A stretch of DNA of 64,000 nt from Chrysopilus asiliformis (GCA_964034945.1 OZ035961.1:1405501-1469500); one strand, 5' to 3'. Counted from the stretch's first letter, positions 48,950 to 61,607 are shown. Program-made: numbers and translations. Notes: generated by a model from the letters alone, not told the origin.

Positions 48950-49201
48950 TGGGATTTAGTAACCATGAGTACGTTTACTTCGCAGATATAATACTAGTTT
49001 TGTAGTACTAATACTAATCCGGGATGAGTTTAGTTCGCTATTATTAAAATGTTGACAGTGGTTGAAAAACAATTTAAGTAAATTTTTTCTAACCTTTAAG
49101 ATTATGTACGGTTGCAAGGTTAGATGTAATACTAATTTTTAGTCCAGTATTGCTTCGGGCGGCGAACTAAAGTAATACTAGTACTACGTAAATCAGGGTG
49201 T
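48950..49201. repeat. MITE-like imperfect inverted repeat
   Basis: Left CTGGGATTTAGTAACC with GTTTACTTCGC; the right end, inverted, reads CCCTGATTTACGTAGTACTA with CTTTAGTTCGC. Inner ACTAGT/AATACTA motifs recur in both arms. Ends uncertain. Confidence 0.4.
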
Positions 49202-49798
49202 TTATTTCGATACTACGTAATTCGAATTATAAAGTACTGGTTTTAAATGCCAGCACAATCTAAACGTACTTCATGTCAATATAAAAATTATATTGATTTA
49301 GTTTTACATCGTTTCAATGTCGTTTTAAGTGCATTTTGTCAAAAAGTCGAACATTTCGAACGGTTAGAATGAAGACACGAAATTTATAGCCATTAAAAAT
49401 TAACCCCTGAAATAGGCCAACCGAGTATCATTTTATTTGGCTGTCATATACCTATAATGGAGCTGTTGACAAAAATGCTGTATATAAGTAATGTAAAAAC
49501 ATTACATACTATGATAGTTACTCTATTTTGAAATTAGGTTTACCACGAAAATGTATCCTGATATACGAACATATTGTTTGAATCTAAGGAGAGTGAGAAA
49601 TTAACCGCCAGCAGAATCAACAGTGAAACTGGCAAACTGTATTAAGTGAAATTTTCTTTCATTGACTTTTCCAAATGAATGATTTATTATTATTTGATGA
49701 TGCATTTGAAACACAGAAATTGAATTTTCAAAATAAATAGAATTTTTAAAAGATCTTTTTGTGTAAATAGAATGAAACATAATATAAGGATAACTCAC

Positions 49799-49878
49799 TT
49801 GTTGGATTAAGTAAAGAAATGATTCCAATAATAAAAAATATCGCTATCCAATTTATATCCATTATTTTTTTTTTGTGT
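49799..49878 (-). CDS. beat-like exon: start codon and signal peptide (CDS 49862-49799)
   Basis: The ATG lies at 49862-49860. The next 21 codons give a short N-terminus (MDINW) followed by a hydrophobic run rich in Ile, Phe and Leu, a typical secretory signal peptide. The exon ends after one base of a split codon at a GTGAGT donor (49798-49793). Joining to 25368 completes an Asn codon and keeps the frame, giving an NGQSEVEVQL mature N-terminus. A 3' splice site (pyrimidine run then AG, 49880-49879) sits 16 bases upstream of the ATG, so this exon probably begins at 49878 and has a spliced 5' UTR further right. The exon is short and could be spurious on its own; the phase match, the signal-peptide character and the good donor make it convincing. 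Confidence 0.75.
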
Positions 49879-52800
49879 CTGGAAATAAACACTTATACAC
49901 TACACCGGATTATTATTATTTTTTTTTTGGTTGGATTTTTTTTCCTATATTTTCTACTTTTTTCTCTATTAAAAACTTTAATTAATCAACTATACACATT
50001 TATCGATTAACTCGATGATGATTTGAATATTTTCCTTTAATTGCACACACGAATTTGATCGATTTTCATTAGATTTGAGATCAACAACAGCAGCACGGTT
50101 TATGGAAAATTGAACGGGAACGAAAAAACAAATCATAAAGTGGCATAAAACATTAGAGTAGTATAAACAATTAACCGCGGTCCTATAGCACTAATTGCTA
50201 TGCACCTAGGGCAACTCCGTTAATAATTTTCCCGACCAGCATAGGAAAAGCTTTTCCTTTAATTCCCTATATTTTCTCTTTTGAATTTTTTTTTCTACTT
50301 TCTGATGGTGCTGTTGCTATTCACCTCCTTTCATTATTCCATAGCGGCGGACACTAACTCATATTTTATCCTTCTTGGCACTCAAATTAAGCGCAACACC
50401 TGCTGTTTTCTACTTATTTACCTTTTTCCACTCGTGTGCACTACTAACAACTTTCACTACACTCTGATACACGATATGAAGGAAATAAAGGTGGGATAAA
50501 TTTTATCCGTACGTGGCCGAGAGGTGTCGTATTTAGTGATAATAACTTGCGACTAACAGGATTTTCCCATCCTCTTTTCAGTTATTCTCTGAAACTCCAT
50601 TAACTTCGTTAGTATAGTTGTTTCCAAAAGGGGTGCATTTTCATCATATCAACAAATCATTGGAAAAAAATGAAACAAAACCGAGAACATAACACGATAA
50701 AGAATTTCCAAGGATAATAGAAATATATCTTAAGCACAAATACACGCTATCTCAATACAATTCAATATTCGATAGTAAACTTCATGTGCAATGGCGATGA
50801 CTTAAAAACTTTAAGACTATTTTCTTTTAATTTTCGATTTCGAGTATAAAAATTTAGCGGTGTGGCAAAAGAATGGCAAAATCACATCCAGAAAACTACT
50901 AATCATTGAATTTTATTTGACGAGACGCGGACACGATCCTTGGATAATGAGTACTAATTCTTATTTTTTGTTGCTCAACGAATACAGGGAAAAATGCACA
51001 AGAAATGATTTATATGGTGGGAAAAATAGGAATTTTCCACGAAGCAGCACTGTTTCCGGAAAGAAGATGCATTTCGCACAATAAAACCAAAAAAATGATA
51101 ACAAAAAACTTCCTTTTCTATTTTGGGGTTGATTTCGTATCAAGAATAGAACACACTTGTTGTGCTTGGTTATTCAGTTTAGCCTAGACTGATTGAGCCT
51201 GAGACGGGGAAATTCGGAAATTCTAACCGAATCCAATAATAAGGATTCTCAGTGTCCCAGGATATTCTCATAAATTTTGTATACTTGTCTGTAAATGTTG
51301 TGTGGGAGTGTTCATTGACAAGCGACAGAGCTTTTGTCCCAAATTCAGGAGCAAACTGAAATGTCAAACAAAAAACACTGTGCGTGGCAATTTCCCCAGG
51401 ATAAAATTGTATCAATGTAGATTTTCACACACGAAAGTTTTGCTATTACAGTACTGTCGTCGTGATGAATTAGTAAATGCAACGCGGTATGTGATCTCGT
51501 TTAAGGGTATTAGTAAGTATTAAAATTTTAAAAGATGAAATTTATTTAGTTAAATTCTGACACAGCACTAAGAAAAGTTGTGTGGGTATTACTGAAAGAT
51601 TCGAAAGTCCTTAGTATTTTTTTTTTGTTTTTTTGTGAATAAAATTTTTGATCAAATCAGTAATTTGTAATGCATTTATCTCTTAAAATGCTCATGTAAT
51701 TCTTTTTTTTATATTTTTCCGTTAAAAATAAGATGTATAGTCCAAAAGGTCATATTGTGACCGTCATGCATTTAGTTTGCACTAATCTCTAGACTTTGTG
51801 GTCTACTTTCTGATATCGAGTTTTCCTCGGGATATTGGAAATACTAAAATTGAGCTGACTGATTTCCCTCCAAGAAAAGAGCAAAATTTGTGACAAACAA
51901 TTTTTTTAAAAAAAAGTTTTTTATAAGCGGAATAGTTTTTTAAAATTTTCTCGAAAATCCGCTTCAAATCAAATCATTTCTATTTTAAACAAAAATTCAA
52001 TAACTTCTATCTAGTAGGGTTGAACTTACTGTTTGTGAAGCAACAAATTGCGCTTTACGATACAACAGAAGTTTTGCCCCGACAAAGGATACGTTGATGG
52101 AGCTTTCCCGCTTTTGTCCCAGTATTTCTAATCCATTCAATTTTCGATTGCTGCTTACTCATCAGCCATGCGCTTTGGCAATAAAACGAATTCAACAGGC
52201 TGCCATAGTATTGTCGTTTCTTAAAATCCCACGATTTCGACGCTATTTCGAAGAGGATTCGCCGCATTGCGTCGCGTTGCGTACACCTGCATCAGGACGA
52301 AAAAAGTGGTTTCTTGACACTGTGAGAAACCAATTTGTACTGAACTGTGGCGGTGGCGGACGCCGAGGCACTTCTCGTCACATACGAGTACTGATATAAG
52401 GAGCCTTCTGTTCGTTTTTAACATTTCCCTCCAGTGATTTTCCTGCTTTTCGTCCTTTTTTGGGCCATAAAATTGGATCAAGTTGTACACTTATTTCTTA
52501 GGGGTTTCTTTCGGTATGTTTTTCTATACCCGTCTCCTCTTCGTGTTAGCGTTTTTTGAGTTTCCCGTGCTGGTTTCCATCTATCTGTATGTCGGTGATC
52601 CTCCCTTAGCGATGGAATTCATTCCTCGGCGTCGGTCGTTTCACCCCTATTGCCTGTCGCCCTGCTCGCCCTTGTAAAGCAATTGTTGAATTTTTTAGGA
52701 ATTTACCTCAGTCTTCCTGAATCGGTGATTTTGATGTCTAAGAAGCAGGCAAAGAAAATAAAAACGAAATCAAAGAAAAAAAAATCATTGTTGGATTTTA

Positions 52801-54054
52801 CGTATATCATCGTTTTTGGCCCTTCATAGCATGCCATCTGGCCTCATTCCCTTCAGCACTTTTATACTTTTCTAAGTAAGAAAAAATAAGGAAATTGAAT
52901 GTCTATTGTGACAACAGTACGACGGCTCTCCACAAACCGCTTCAAACTTTGAATTAATAAAAGGTGAAATGGTTTAAGACACAAACGCAAACATAAGCAA
53001 ACAAAAACTTAAATAAAATAAAATAGGATAAAAATGGTAAATGAGAGCGCCAATATAAGACGAGAACAGTAAAACAAAAACAGTGAAGGGGTTTTGAATT
53101 ACCATCATTTGAGCTTCACTTTGGGTCTATGATGACGAGTCTTTAAACAAAGGGAAATAATACCGGGGGACAAAAATGTTGCTGTTTTTTTATTTTTTTT
53201 TTTTTGATTTCGTTTTGTGCTATTTAGTTCTATTACACTTTGTTATTTAAGAGAAAACGGTAGGTATTACAATATAAAAGTACACTTTAACTACCATTAG
53301 AGAACTTTAGGTCGTCGTTTTTATTTCTAAGGTGGTAGGTTGATACCTATTCATAAGCTTTACCCAACTCTAAAGAAAATTTCTTTGGCAACATCGTCAT
53401 AGCGTCAACGAGAGTCACCCTCTTCGCTTTTGGCATTATTTTCTCTCTGTTTTTTTTACCGCTTATTCCTACAATTTTTTCCTGTTTTTTGTTGAGTTTT
53501 TTCTAATTTTTTTTTTTTGAGTCTCAATTGTCTTTTAGAACGTTCAAGTGGCGATGCTCATTCCTGGGATTAAATCTTTTATTATAGCTTCCTTTCTGAA
53601 ATCAAGTGAATTTATTCCAAGTATTTGTGAGAAAAGATAACTCACACCTGAGATAATTTATTACAGAATTTTTTATTCCGCCATCTTTTAAGTGATGTCC
53701 TTGTAAAAACAATTTTAATAAAATACTGTGATTTATTGTTCTTTGTAACTTAATTGTCCTGAATAAAAAAATTATTTCCTACATGGCATTAGTGTGTTTT
53801 GTTAGCTCATTTTTGCTGTGAACGTTACATCAATAACCTTATCTTGAAATATTAAATTCTTGTTTTTATCACAAAACACAAAAAAAAACATCTTTTAATC
53901 GTACAATTCACAATTTTTAAGAATACAATTGTAAATATATAACCGCACAAAATGAATTATGACAGGATGTTTTAAATTGCGATATCGATTTAATTTTTAA
54001 AAAGGTGTTGTAGGTATAGAATATTTAGAAGGGGCCAAACGTTTCTTGTAAATA
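49879..54054. other. Region upstream of the start-codon exon; possible 5' UTR or promoter, not identified
   Basis: The acceptor at 49879-49880 implies a non-coding exon to the right. A GC-richer patch at 52080-52680 is a candidate place, but I see no convincing donor-promoter pair. The open frames here show no known domain. Confidence 0.4.
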
Positions 54055-54413
54055 GGAAAACTAAGTTCTGAAATGGGCAAAATCGGACCAATGTTTCCAC
54101 CACCATACAAACGAAACAGTTTTTTTTATAATTTTCTCGAAAACGGTGAGTCGTATTGAAAAATTTATAAAAGTGAAATGTGTTTAGAATAGGATTTTAT
54201 ATAATTCATTTATACACTAAACTCCATTTGAACAAATATTCCCTGCTCCCCTATACAATTGGAATGCTCTTTTCCTATTTTCTGAAAAACGGTGCATCGT
54301 ATCGAAAAATTTATTAAGACAAAATGTGTTTAGAATATGATTTTACATTACCGTTCGATACATCAAAATTCAATCGGACCACTCTTTTCTCTCTCTCCCA
54401 TACAAATAGATTT
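54055..54413 (-). repeat. Old diverged relative of the Helentron-like family with internal duplication
   Basis: Two blocks, about 54133-54212 and 54283-54345, share AAAACGGTG-x-TCGTAT and a GTGTTTAGAATA-type segment. They resemble the internal part of the younger copies (AAAACGGTGCATCTTATCAA ... TTAGGATATGATTCTACAT) in inverse orientation. The block sits directly left of copy 5. No ends are recognisable. Confidence 0.5.
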
Positions 54414-55090
54414 TAAAAACATGACAAAAGCTATAATTGCCAATCTGGCAATCATTGGAGACCCGTATGGTGATATTCGTATCAAAATTCGAACAGTTAT
54501 ACCAAAATTCCACTTTGAAGTCAAACTTTCCAATAAGATTTTTTAAAATTTATTCCAATCGGATTTTGATGTATGGGAGTTTTATGTAGAATCATATCCT
54601 AAATAACTTTTGTTCTTGGACTTTTTTGATGAGATGCTCCGTTTTTGAGATATTCACAAAAAACGATTTCGTTCGTATGGGGGGTACCCCCCCCCTAATA
54701 GTCCATTTTTGCCCAATAACGAACTTAGCCTCGCATTTTACGAAAAACGGATCTGTGCAAACTTTCAAGTCTCTAGCTCAATCCGTGCGCCCGCAATCCG
54801 CGCCACAGACAGACAGACAGACGGACAGACGGACAGACGGACAGACGGACAGACGGACAGACGGACAGACGGACAGACGGACAGACAGACGGACAGACGG
54901 ACAGACGGACAGACAGACGGACAGACAGACAGACGGACAGACAGACGGACGGACATGCAAAATTCAATTTTTTTTATCATTCTAAACACACTGGTGTAAT
55001 TCATTTTTGTGTGTGATGACGGGATCTTGGCGCTACAAACGGTAAGGCAAAGTTAATATACCCTTTGGTTTCACCATACGGGTATAAAAA
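54414..55090 (+). mobile_element. Helentron-associated-like element, copy 5
   Basis: Full-length copy with ACCCGTATGGTGATATTCG near 54461 and CACCATACGGGTATA at the right end; these are matched inverted subterminal repeats. The array at about 54808-54954 has mainly an 8-bp unit (ACAGACGG), unlike the 12-bp unit of copy 3. The palindrome has an extra C (GGGGGGTACCCCCCCCC). No coding capacity; RTDG/PSVC-type open frames are array artefacts. Confidence 0.87.
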
Positions 55091-55126
55091 GTTTCTCCCC
55101 ATATAGAGTATTTGACCATTGGCACC

Positions 55127-55152
55127 CATGAATCAAATACTTTTGATTCATG
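55127..55152. repeat. Small palindrome CATGAATCAAA/TTTGATTCATG
   Basis: 11-bp arms with 4-base loop, flanked by ATTGGCACC and GATTGGCACC. May be a relic of the GGGCACCAATCATG MITE family. Confidence 0.5.
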
Positions 55153-56757
55153 ATTGGCACCTGGCAATCGTGGCTTCTCTTATGTTTTATTTTAAGTATA
55201 AGAAAAGTGTATATTTTTCTCAATTTCTAGGACAGAATCCGCCACTACCCTCTCTTAATATCTATTAGGGCTCTAAAATGATTTTGATAAGGTTTTCATC
55301 ATTTCTTCCCACATGAATCTAGCCATCACTTGCCTCATCACCCTTCTCTCAAGGAAAACCCTTGTCCCTGCTTCTCCTGATTCGCTGAAGTGATTTTCAT
55401 CCGGTTTTGACCAATAGATTGGTATAGCTTTAGCCAAAGACCAAAGAGGATGATTAACCTCCAGGTAGACGGGGACTGGGACTACATAAGAAAGTCCAGT
55501 ATGAATAACATAAATTTCGATTTTCATTTCTTTTCGGGAAAATTTTTTATAGAGGTCTTAAGTTGTTAAGAAAGTGATTTCTGGTTTTGTCTTTCGCAGT
55601 ATTTTTAAAACGTATGATAGATACTTTAACCTGACGGGCCCAAAAGCAAGTAATTTAAAAGACCGTCAAACACTAATGTCAATCTTTCGAATAATGATAA
55701 AAACGTCTATTTTGACGACGAAAAAAATTCATTAATAATAAAAAATTTAACATCTAAGTTTATGAAACTTTTCGTAAAGTTAGGTGTTATACATATTTTT
55801 AAAAATACAAAAACAATTAATCAAAATTTCCTCTTGTTGTAGTTAGAAATACTTTACAAATGTGAAAATATAATTAACAAATATATAAAAAAATACATAA
55901 AAAATACCTGTATTTAACATTGACAAAAATAAACACATGTTTTTATATGGTTTCATTGAAACATGCTCGTAATAATATTGATAAAGGAAAAGGTCTTCTT
56001 AGAAATTTTAATTTAGACAAGATATTTTAGGAATGGATTTTTTTTGTAGGTGGAATATTTTCGGTACAACCTACGTGAGAAAAAATATCAAAAAAATTAA
56101 TAGCAAAGATTAATTTTAACGAAAGGACGAGTTTTCATCAACAGTCGGATCTTAAGAGTCACAACAATATTTCATATACATAAAGGCTTCACGATAAGTT
56201 GTGGGAAGATGTACGCCCATGTTCAAAAAATGCCTAGTGATAACATTATAAAATCAAATATTTTACATACACAAATTGAGATAAAATTTCCGAGATTTTT
56301 ATATAAAGGAAAATTGAATTTTGCAAATAGAATTGAATGTGTTTTTGTGAAATAATTTGCCACCAACGTGCTTCTTTTGGGCAACAAATATGCAACTGTT
56401 AAAAAAATAAAAATCATTTAGGAGAGTGAAAAAAACCAAATTGATTCCCTTGGGAGAATCCAGAAGGAACTGCCAGGAATTGTACTTCAGATGAAACGAG
56501 AAAAAAGAAATCAGCACGTTTTTGGTTTAAGAAAAAAACTTTCTGTCTATTCATAAATTTTTAAGATATTTATTTATATTAACGTCGTTGGCAGAAGGAA
56601 TGGTCCCGTTGGCATCAAGAATTGTCGTCGTTTTCATCCAGGTAGTCTGTTAGCATTACACGCGAAGCCTTTGACTTTCTAATACGGGAGGATATTCTAT
56701 TCCTTGGTTCGTTGTTACAACTTTTGATAGGATTTGGCAAAGTGAGCATGCTCCCGG
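55153..56757. other. No gene recognised
   Basis: Minus-strand open frames at 55273-55527 (84 aa) and 56615-56866 (83 aa, ending LTDYLDENDDNS) have less AT-rich composition but no domain I recognise. The second runs into the left end of the 56758 element. Confidence 0.4.
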
Positions 56758-57867
56758 TACACTGAGCGAAAAAGTCATAGAAAACGCATATGAATTCGTA
56801 TGTTTCAACTATAAAAGGGCGCCATTGCGCAAAATTGTAAGATTTACATTGAGCAATGTGAAACACGGCCGCATTGTGAATTCAACATTTTGCCATATGA
56901 ATTGATACCCATATTGTGCATTTTAAGCAGCAAATATGCGGCGTTTTCTTTCTCCCTCGAATGGTTACTTAGCTTGGTGAGTGAACAGAGATGAACAAAT
57001 TAAAACGTAAACAGAAAGCGAACAAGAAAAATCTAATGGCGATAAATTAATCGAAACTTTTTGTGGAGTATTATTTTATAATGGACTTTTCCTCCGATTG
57101 CATGTCGTGATTTTAGTTGCCACGAAAATTTTTCGACAATATTGGATCTGAAATTTAAACAGATTTTAATGGGCCATCAAATTATTTAGTTTTAATGAAA
57201 AATTTCTTTAATTTTATTTTACCGGTCAAATTTAATTTTTCTTTTGGAATGAAATTTTGATGCCAATAAAATTATGCTGTTTCAAAAATGTCTGCTATAT
57301 ACTTTTTATGCAATATCCTTCAGTCATTCGCCTGAAATAAGAAATTTAATTCTCGAAACGAAATCGTTTCCATCAAATGTCAATGGGAAATATGGCGGCT
57401 GAAGGCATCAACTTTCTTTTTCTTTTTACATTTGAAAATACAAAATTAACCTCACAAAAATATAAAAGTATAAGTTGAAATGCATGATTTTATAGTCGAA
57501 AAATGTAATTTCGTATGTAAGTCGAAAAATGTAAAGTCGAAAAATGTAATTTCGGATTTTATTAACTCACATGTATTAAATGATATGGAAAATTGTAAAA
57601 TTTACAAATCTTCAATGTAAAATTATATATGATTTATATTATTTTGTATTTTACTCTGGGTTTTTCAATAGTACATATCAATTCATCAACAAACAATGTA
57701 AAATTTACCATGAAAACATAGTTTTCCCTGTTTTCATATTAATGTATATTGATCTTACAGTTTATATTGAAAATTGCGTGCTTTTCCAATTTGGGGAAAG
57801 TTTTTACAATGCGAAGATTTACAATGCATCATTGTAAATATCGCAATGGGGTATTTCTCTCAGTGTA
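56758..57867. mobile_element. TA-flanked element with CACTGAG ends
   Basis: TACACTGAGCGAAAAA at the left and TTTCTCTCAGTGTA at the right. Inside is a short tandem array of AAGTCGAAAAATGTAATTTC (about 57494-57559). Open frames inside show no known domain. Confidence 0.5.
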
Positions 57868-59571
57868 GGACCGTTTTATGTGGGAATTCGCACTTTAACA
57901 AGCTTATTATAAAGGATTTCGAACCCGACCAACAGGGCAAGCTCTGAAAAAGCATGTTTTTTAGTTTGCCATTTCCACAAACTCTATAGAACTGTAGGGC
58001 AATGCAAAACTTTTGACCTTTATGGAAAATTAATGGAGAGGTTAAAAGCTTCAGTCACCGGGGCAAGTTTTTTATTCGTTCTCGACAAATTCTAATTTTA
58101 AAGCATTAAAACGATATTTTTTGCCAAAGTGTGTTTCACGGGAATTAATACCAATGTAACTCTTAGCTTATTCAAATCACTACGCTAAGATTATGAAAAT
58201 GATTTAAAAGTGTAAAATTGTTAATTATATATGTATGAAGTTTAAATACGTATTATTTGAAAAAAAAGGAAATTTACTCAAATATTTATCGATGCATAAA
58301 TTTGCAGCAATTAAATTCCTGAATTAGAATGTGTAAATAATTGCAGCGAATATTTATGTATCAGCAATAAAAGCATGTACTCTGAACCACCTTATGCTAA
58401 TGCTGGAATTTAATGAAGAAAAACTGGAACACTGTGTAAACCGGTGCAATAATTTTCAAAACATTTTTTTTCCTTTTTGCATGAAAATAAAAAATATCCT
58501 CCAAGGATGTCTAGAACTTAATTAATATGTAAATTTTTAATCTAAAGAATTTTAAACGTACATAACTTTATACTCCGCTATTTTCACCTTTTCCTCAAAA
58601 AGTAAACGGTGTTAAAGGGATTCCATAAAAGTCCTAAAGAAGCGGAAATTGCATTAAGCGAAGAAAACTTGTTGCATGCAACAAAGAACTGTTCGCTGCT
58701 ACTTCAATGCTTATGGCTTTTATTGTAGTAACAAAAAGTCGGAATATTAGATCGATATCGCACTTAACTCAAGTGCATCAAATTTTGACGTTGTTTGAAA
58801 AAGTGAAGAAATTAAAGTCGTTTTTCTTGAAAGTATATTTTTTTTTCACTTTAATGTATATTTTTCACTTTAAAAGCATATTTTTCATATTTATCACTTT
58901 AACTTTTTCGATAGAAACTATAAGAGAAAAAAAAGATCTTTGGAAATGTTGAGCTTTTGCCCTGTTTTTTTTTCACAAAATTAAAAAAAAAAAACAATGA
59001 TAAAAACTATTTTTCAAGGCAACCAGAAAACTTCTTCTACACCCTTTCCAATTGGATCGATTTATTCAAAACACTTTCTATATAAGGCGAAAGATTTGAA
59101 ATGGTGAGAAACGAAACATTCCTCCCAATAATATCTCTATAAATCGTATTCCAGCAATTCAAAGTATTATTCAGATAAAGCCAGCAGCCAACACATCTCT
59201 TAACTGCCTGTTAATGTTTAATCAATAACCCATTAGTGATCGTATCTGTCTAGCAAAGAAGCAACCTTATGTTGAAAACGTTCCATTTAGCATACAAGAA
59301 TGTGTATCCTTCAGCATAGCGCTTATCAAAAACGGATGCTAAATATACAAAAGGAGTGACTGACGCTACTATCAGAGACGATTTTGTAATTTAGAAATTA
59401 TAGAAACGCATGTGGCTGGAGTAGAAAATATGCAGGCAATCAGATCGAAAGACAGACAAGAAAATCAGTTCGGTGCCAACTTAGCAGTATTACAATATTT
59501 CACATTTGTAACACCACTCAACTGATTTCATTGCTAAACGAAGTAAAATGAATTAGAATTATTTGAACGGA
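57868..59571. other. No gene recognised
   Basis: AT-rich, with a T-rich tandem stretch (about 58836-58890, TATTTTTCACTTTAA phrase) and chance open frames. Confidence 0.5.
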
Positions 59572-59645
59572 AGGGGATGTCCATAAAAAACCGTCACGGT
59601 AATTTTAGGCCTTTCGGACCACTCCTCTCCATCGTCGTCATATTT
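59572..59645 (+). repeat. Short dispersed repeat, copy 3
   Basis: GATGTCCATAAAAAACCGTC then ACGGTAATTTTAGGCCTTTC. Lies left of the TTAA MITE copy at 59774. Confidence 0.6.
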
Positions 59646-59773
59646 TTTCATATTTTTTTTGGCAGTGTTTTGTATATAGTTCGATAGCGCTATCACATTA
59701 CCGTGGGCCGCTTCCCTTCTAAACAAGTGATGTATTTTAAGGACACTCCAAAGTTTGAACTGATACTTCGAAA

Positions 59774-60016
59774 CACGTTGGCTACCAGCCAAAAAAACGC
59801 TTACTCCGCTGGGAAAAAACGCAAAAATCATTTTTGTACTTTGTGAGTCACCAGTGAACACAAGATCAATATAGACAAAAACGAACTCCATGCTCCACAA
59901 AAAAAAACCCCTTTGTACCGCACGAGCGACTGCACTCAACCATGGAACTTGAGAAACTGACGGTAATGACAATAGTGTGTGTACACCGGTGACTCACATG
60001 GTAGCCAACGTGTTAA
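59774..60016. mobile_element. TTAA-flanked MITE (CACGTTGGCTACC family), copy 2
   Basis: Inverse copy of 30727-30980, with TTAA intact at the right (60013-60016) and mutated at the left. Shares the TTCTCAAGTTCCATGG and GTGTTCACTGGTGACTCAC-type internal segments. Confidence 0.82.
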
Positions 60017-61126
60017 TCGCTTCAAAATAAGTTGATATTTAATTTTTTTTTCAAGCTTAAAGTTTACAACACCTGACTTAAATTATTTTCGTTGAAAGTA
60101 TTTTTTACAAGTGTTTAAATTTGTATTAAAGCGTATCACAAAAAAACCAGTACTAGCTAGTAAAAACCAATAAATTACGATGATTTGCTGGAAATAATTG
60201 AAAATTCATATTGAATTTTCGTTTTGCACGAAAATAATTTATTAACTTTTCTAATATTTTGAATTTAAAGTCACCCGCAGGGTACCAATTTTGATGTATG
60301 ACGACAAAAACTTTCTGTAATTAATTTTTACTTTTTTTTTACAACGAAAGAAAAGTTTACTCAGAATGGCCGGAAAGTCATTAATCACAAGAACCCTCAT
60401 TGCAATGAAGAAAAACCTGAAACAATTTTCTATATAGAAAAAATGCGAAAAATAGAGAAAATTTGAATTAGAGGCAAACAAACACAATTGCAAAGTTGAA
60501 CACGATAAATTGTTTACAAGTACGCAGTGGGAAAACTTCTCTCGACGAAACAAACGACAGTAGCAGAGGCTAACAGAAAAAAAGGAAAACAATTTAATAA
60601 TGTGCGCGAAAAAATGTAAATTTAGTAAAGGATATTTTTCCATCCTAAAAAGTTTTAATCGATGTCACGTAATTTGAGTGGAAGTTCAATTTGAAAAAAT
60701 TATAAAACATGAATTCTAATTGAGTTACACTTTATTGTACTGCGAAGAAAGCAAAATGACATGGAGAGTAGGACAATTCGTACAAAAAATTGTAATACAC
60801 TACGAGACAGTTTGCTTTTTTTTATCCTAAAATTTTGGAAGAATTTCCTATTTTTTGATATTAGTTGCCCCATTTTTGCGAGTCATACATGCCTATTCCG
60901 CTGCAATTTCCTCGCGTTTGGTGTTGGCGTGATTGACAAAAGACAGATTTAATAAATGTTTTTTGAAGTTTATCAGGAATAAAGGGTTTTATTTCAAATA
61001 GGAGTGTAAAGAAGACTCATACGAGGATATAGGGTTTATTACGTCTTTCAGTCAACTATCAATAGTCAACTATCAACTACCGATGATTACCTAAGAAATG
61101 ACAGGAAAAATCTAACATCTCATAAG
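60017..61126. other. No gene recognised
   Basis: AT-rich. The minus-strand open frame at 60251-60643 (130 aa) is Phe/Ser/Leu-rich with no domain. Confidence 0.45.
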
Positions 61127-61187
61127 GGGTTGTCCACAAAATACGTTACAGGAATCTTAGGCTTTTTTCGGACTTCCACCTCGGTTA
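61127..61187 (+). repeat. Short dispersed repeat, copy 4
   Basis: GTTGTCCACAAAATACGTTA then a TCTTAGGC-type segment, cut off by Helentron-like copy 6. Confidence 0.5.
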
Positions 61188-61607
61188 TTATACCCGTATG
61201 GTGAAACCAAAGGGTATATTAACTTTGCCTTACCGTTTGTAACGCGAAGATCCCGTTATCACACACAAAAATGAATTACACCATTGTTTTTAGAATGATA
61301 AAAAAAATAATTAATTTTTGCATGTCCGTCCGTCTGTCCGTCCGTCTGTCCGTCCGTCTGTCTGTCTGTGGCGCCGATTGCGGCGCACGGATTGAGCTAG
61401 AGACTTGAAATTTTGCACAGATTCGTTTTTCGTAAAATGTGAGGCTAAGTTCGTTAATGGGCAAAAATGGACCATTAGGGGGGGTACCCCCCATACGAAC
61501 GAAAACTTTTTTTGCGAATATCTCAAAAACCGTGCATCTTATCAAAAAAGTCCAAGAACAAAAGTTATTTAGGATATGATTCTACATAAAACTCCTATAC
61601 ATCAAAA
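61188..61607 (-). mobile_element. Helentron-associated-like element, copy 6 (truncated)
   Basis: Has the terminal hairpin TATACCCGTATGGTGAAACC, a short GTCC/GTCT array (about 61326-61368) and the GTACCCCCC palindrome. Similarity stops at CATCAAAA, so the distal subterminal repeat and small hairpin are lost. What follows (61608 on) is unrelated. Confidence 0.8.

Larger units (their letters stand above)
9144..49878 (-). other. beat-like (Beaten path family) Ig-superfamily gene, transcription unit as far as visible
   Basis: Seven minus-strand exons join in phase to about 300 residues: signal peptide (1-22), Ig domain 1 (about 24-136, Cys47, Trp61, Tyr113-Cys115), start of Ig domain 2 (137-181, Cys162 and Trp175), then a Cys-free insert (182-299) with polyQ at 206-224. 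The signatures are those I know from insect Beat proteins: a CEHN motif followed by ILYK, FINGR, a PFRNF-x-VPGAEID block, CEVSTDTPIFTK, ANCTTS and ITWLINGK. Beat proteins are secreted or membrane-anchored ligands of Sidestep-type receptors that act in motor-axon guidance; that role is family knowledge. Every junction has GT/AG ends and compatible phase, which is strong support. The gene is incomplete: the second half of Ig2, the C-terminus and the stop were not recognised between 1 and 9143. The exact beat subgroup is not assigned. Confidence 0.85.

Noticed and set aside
54765..55004. Open frames with PSVC/RTDG repeats
   Set aside because: Same artefact from the GTCY array of Helentron-like copy 5; also seen at 22861-23140, 38113-38400 and 61276-61545.
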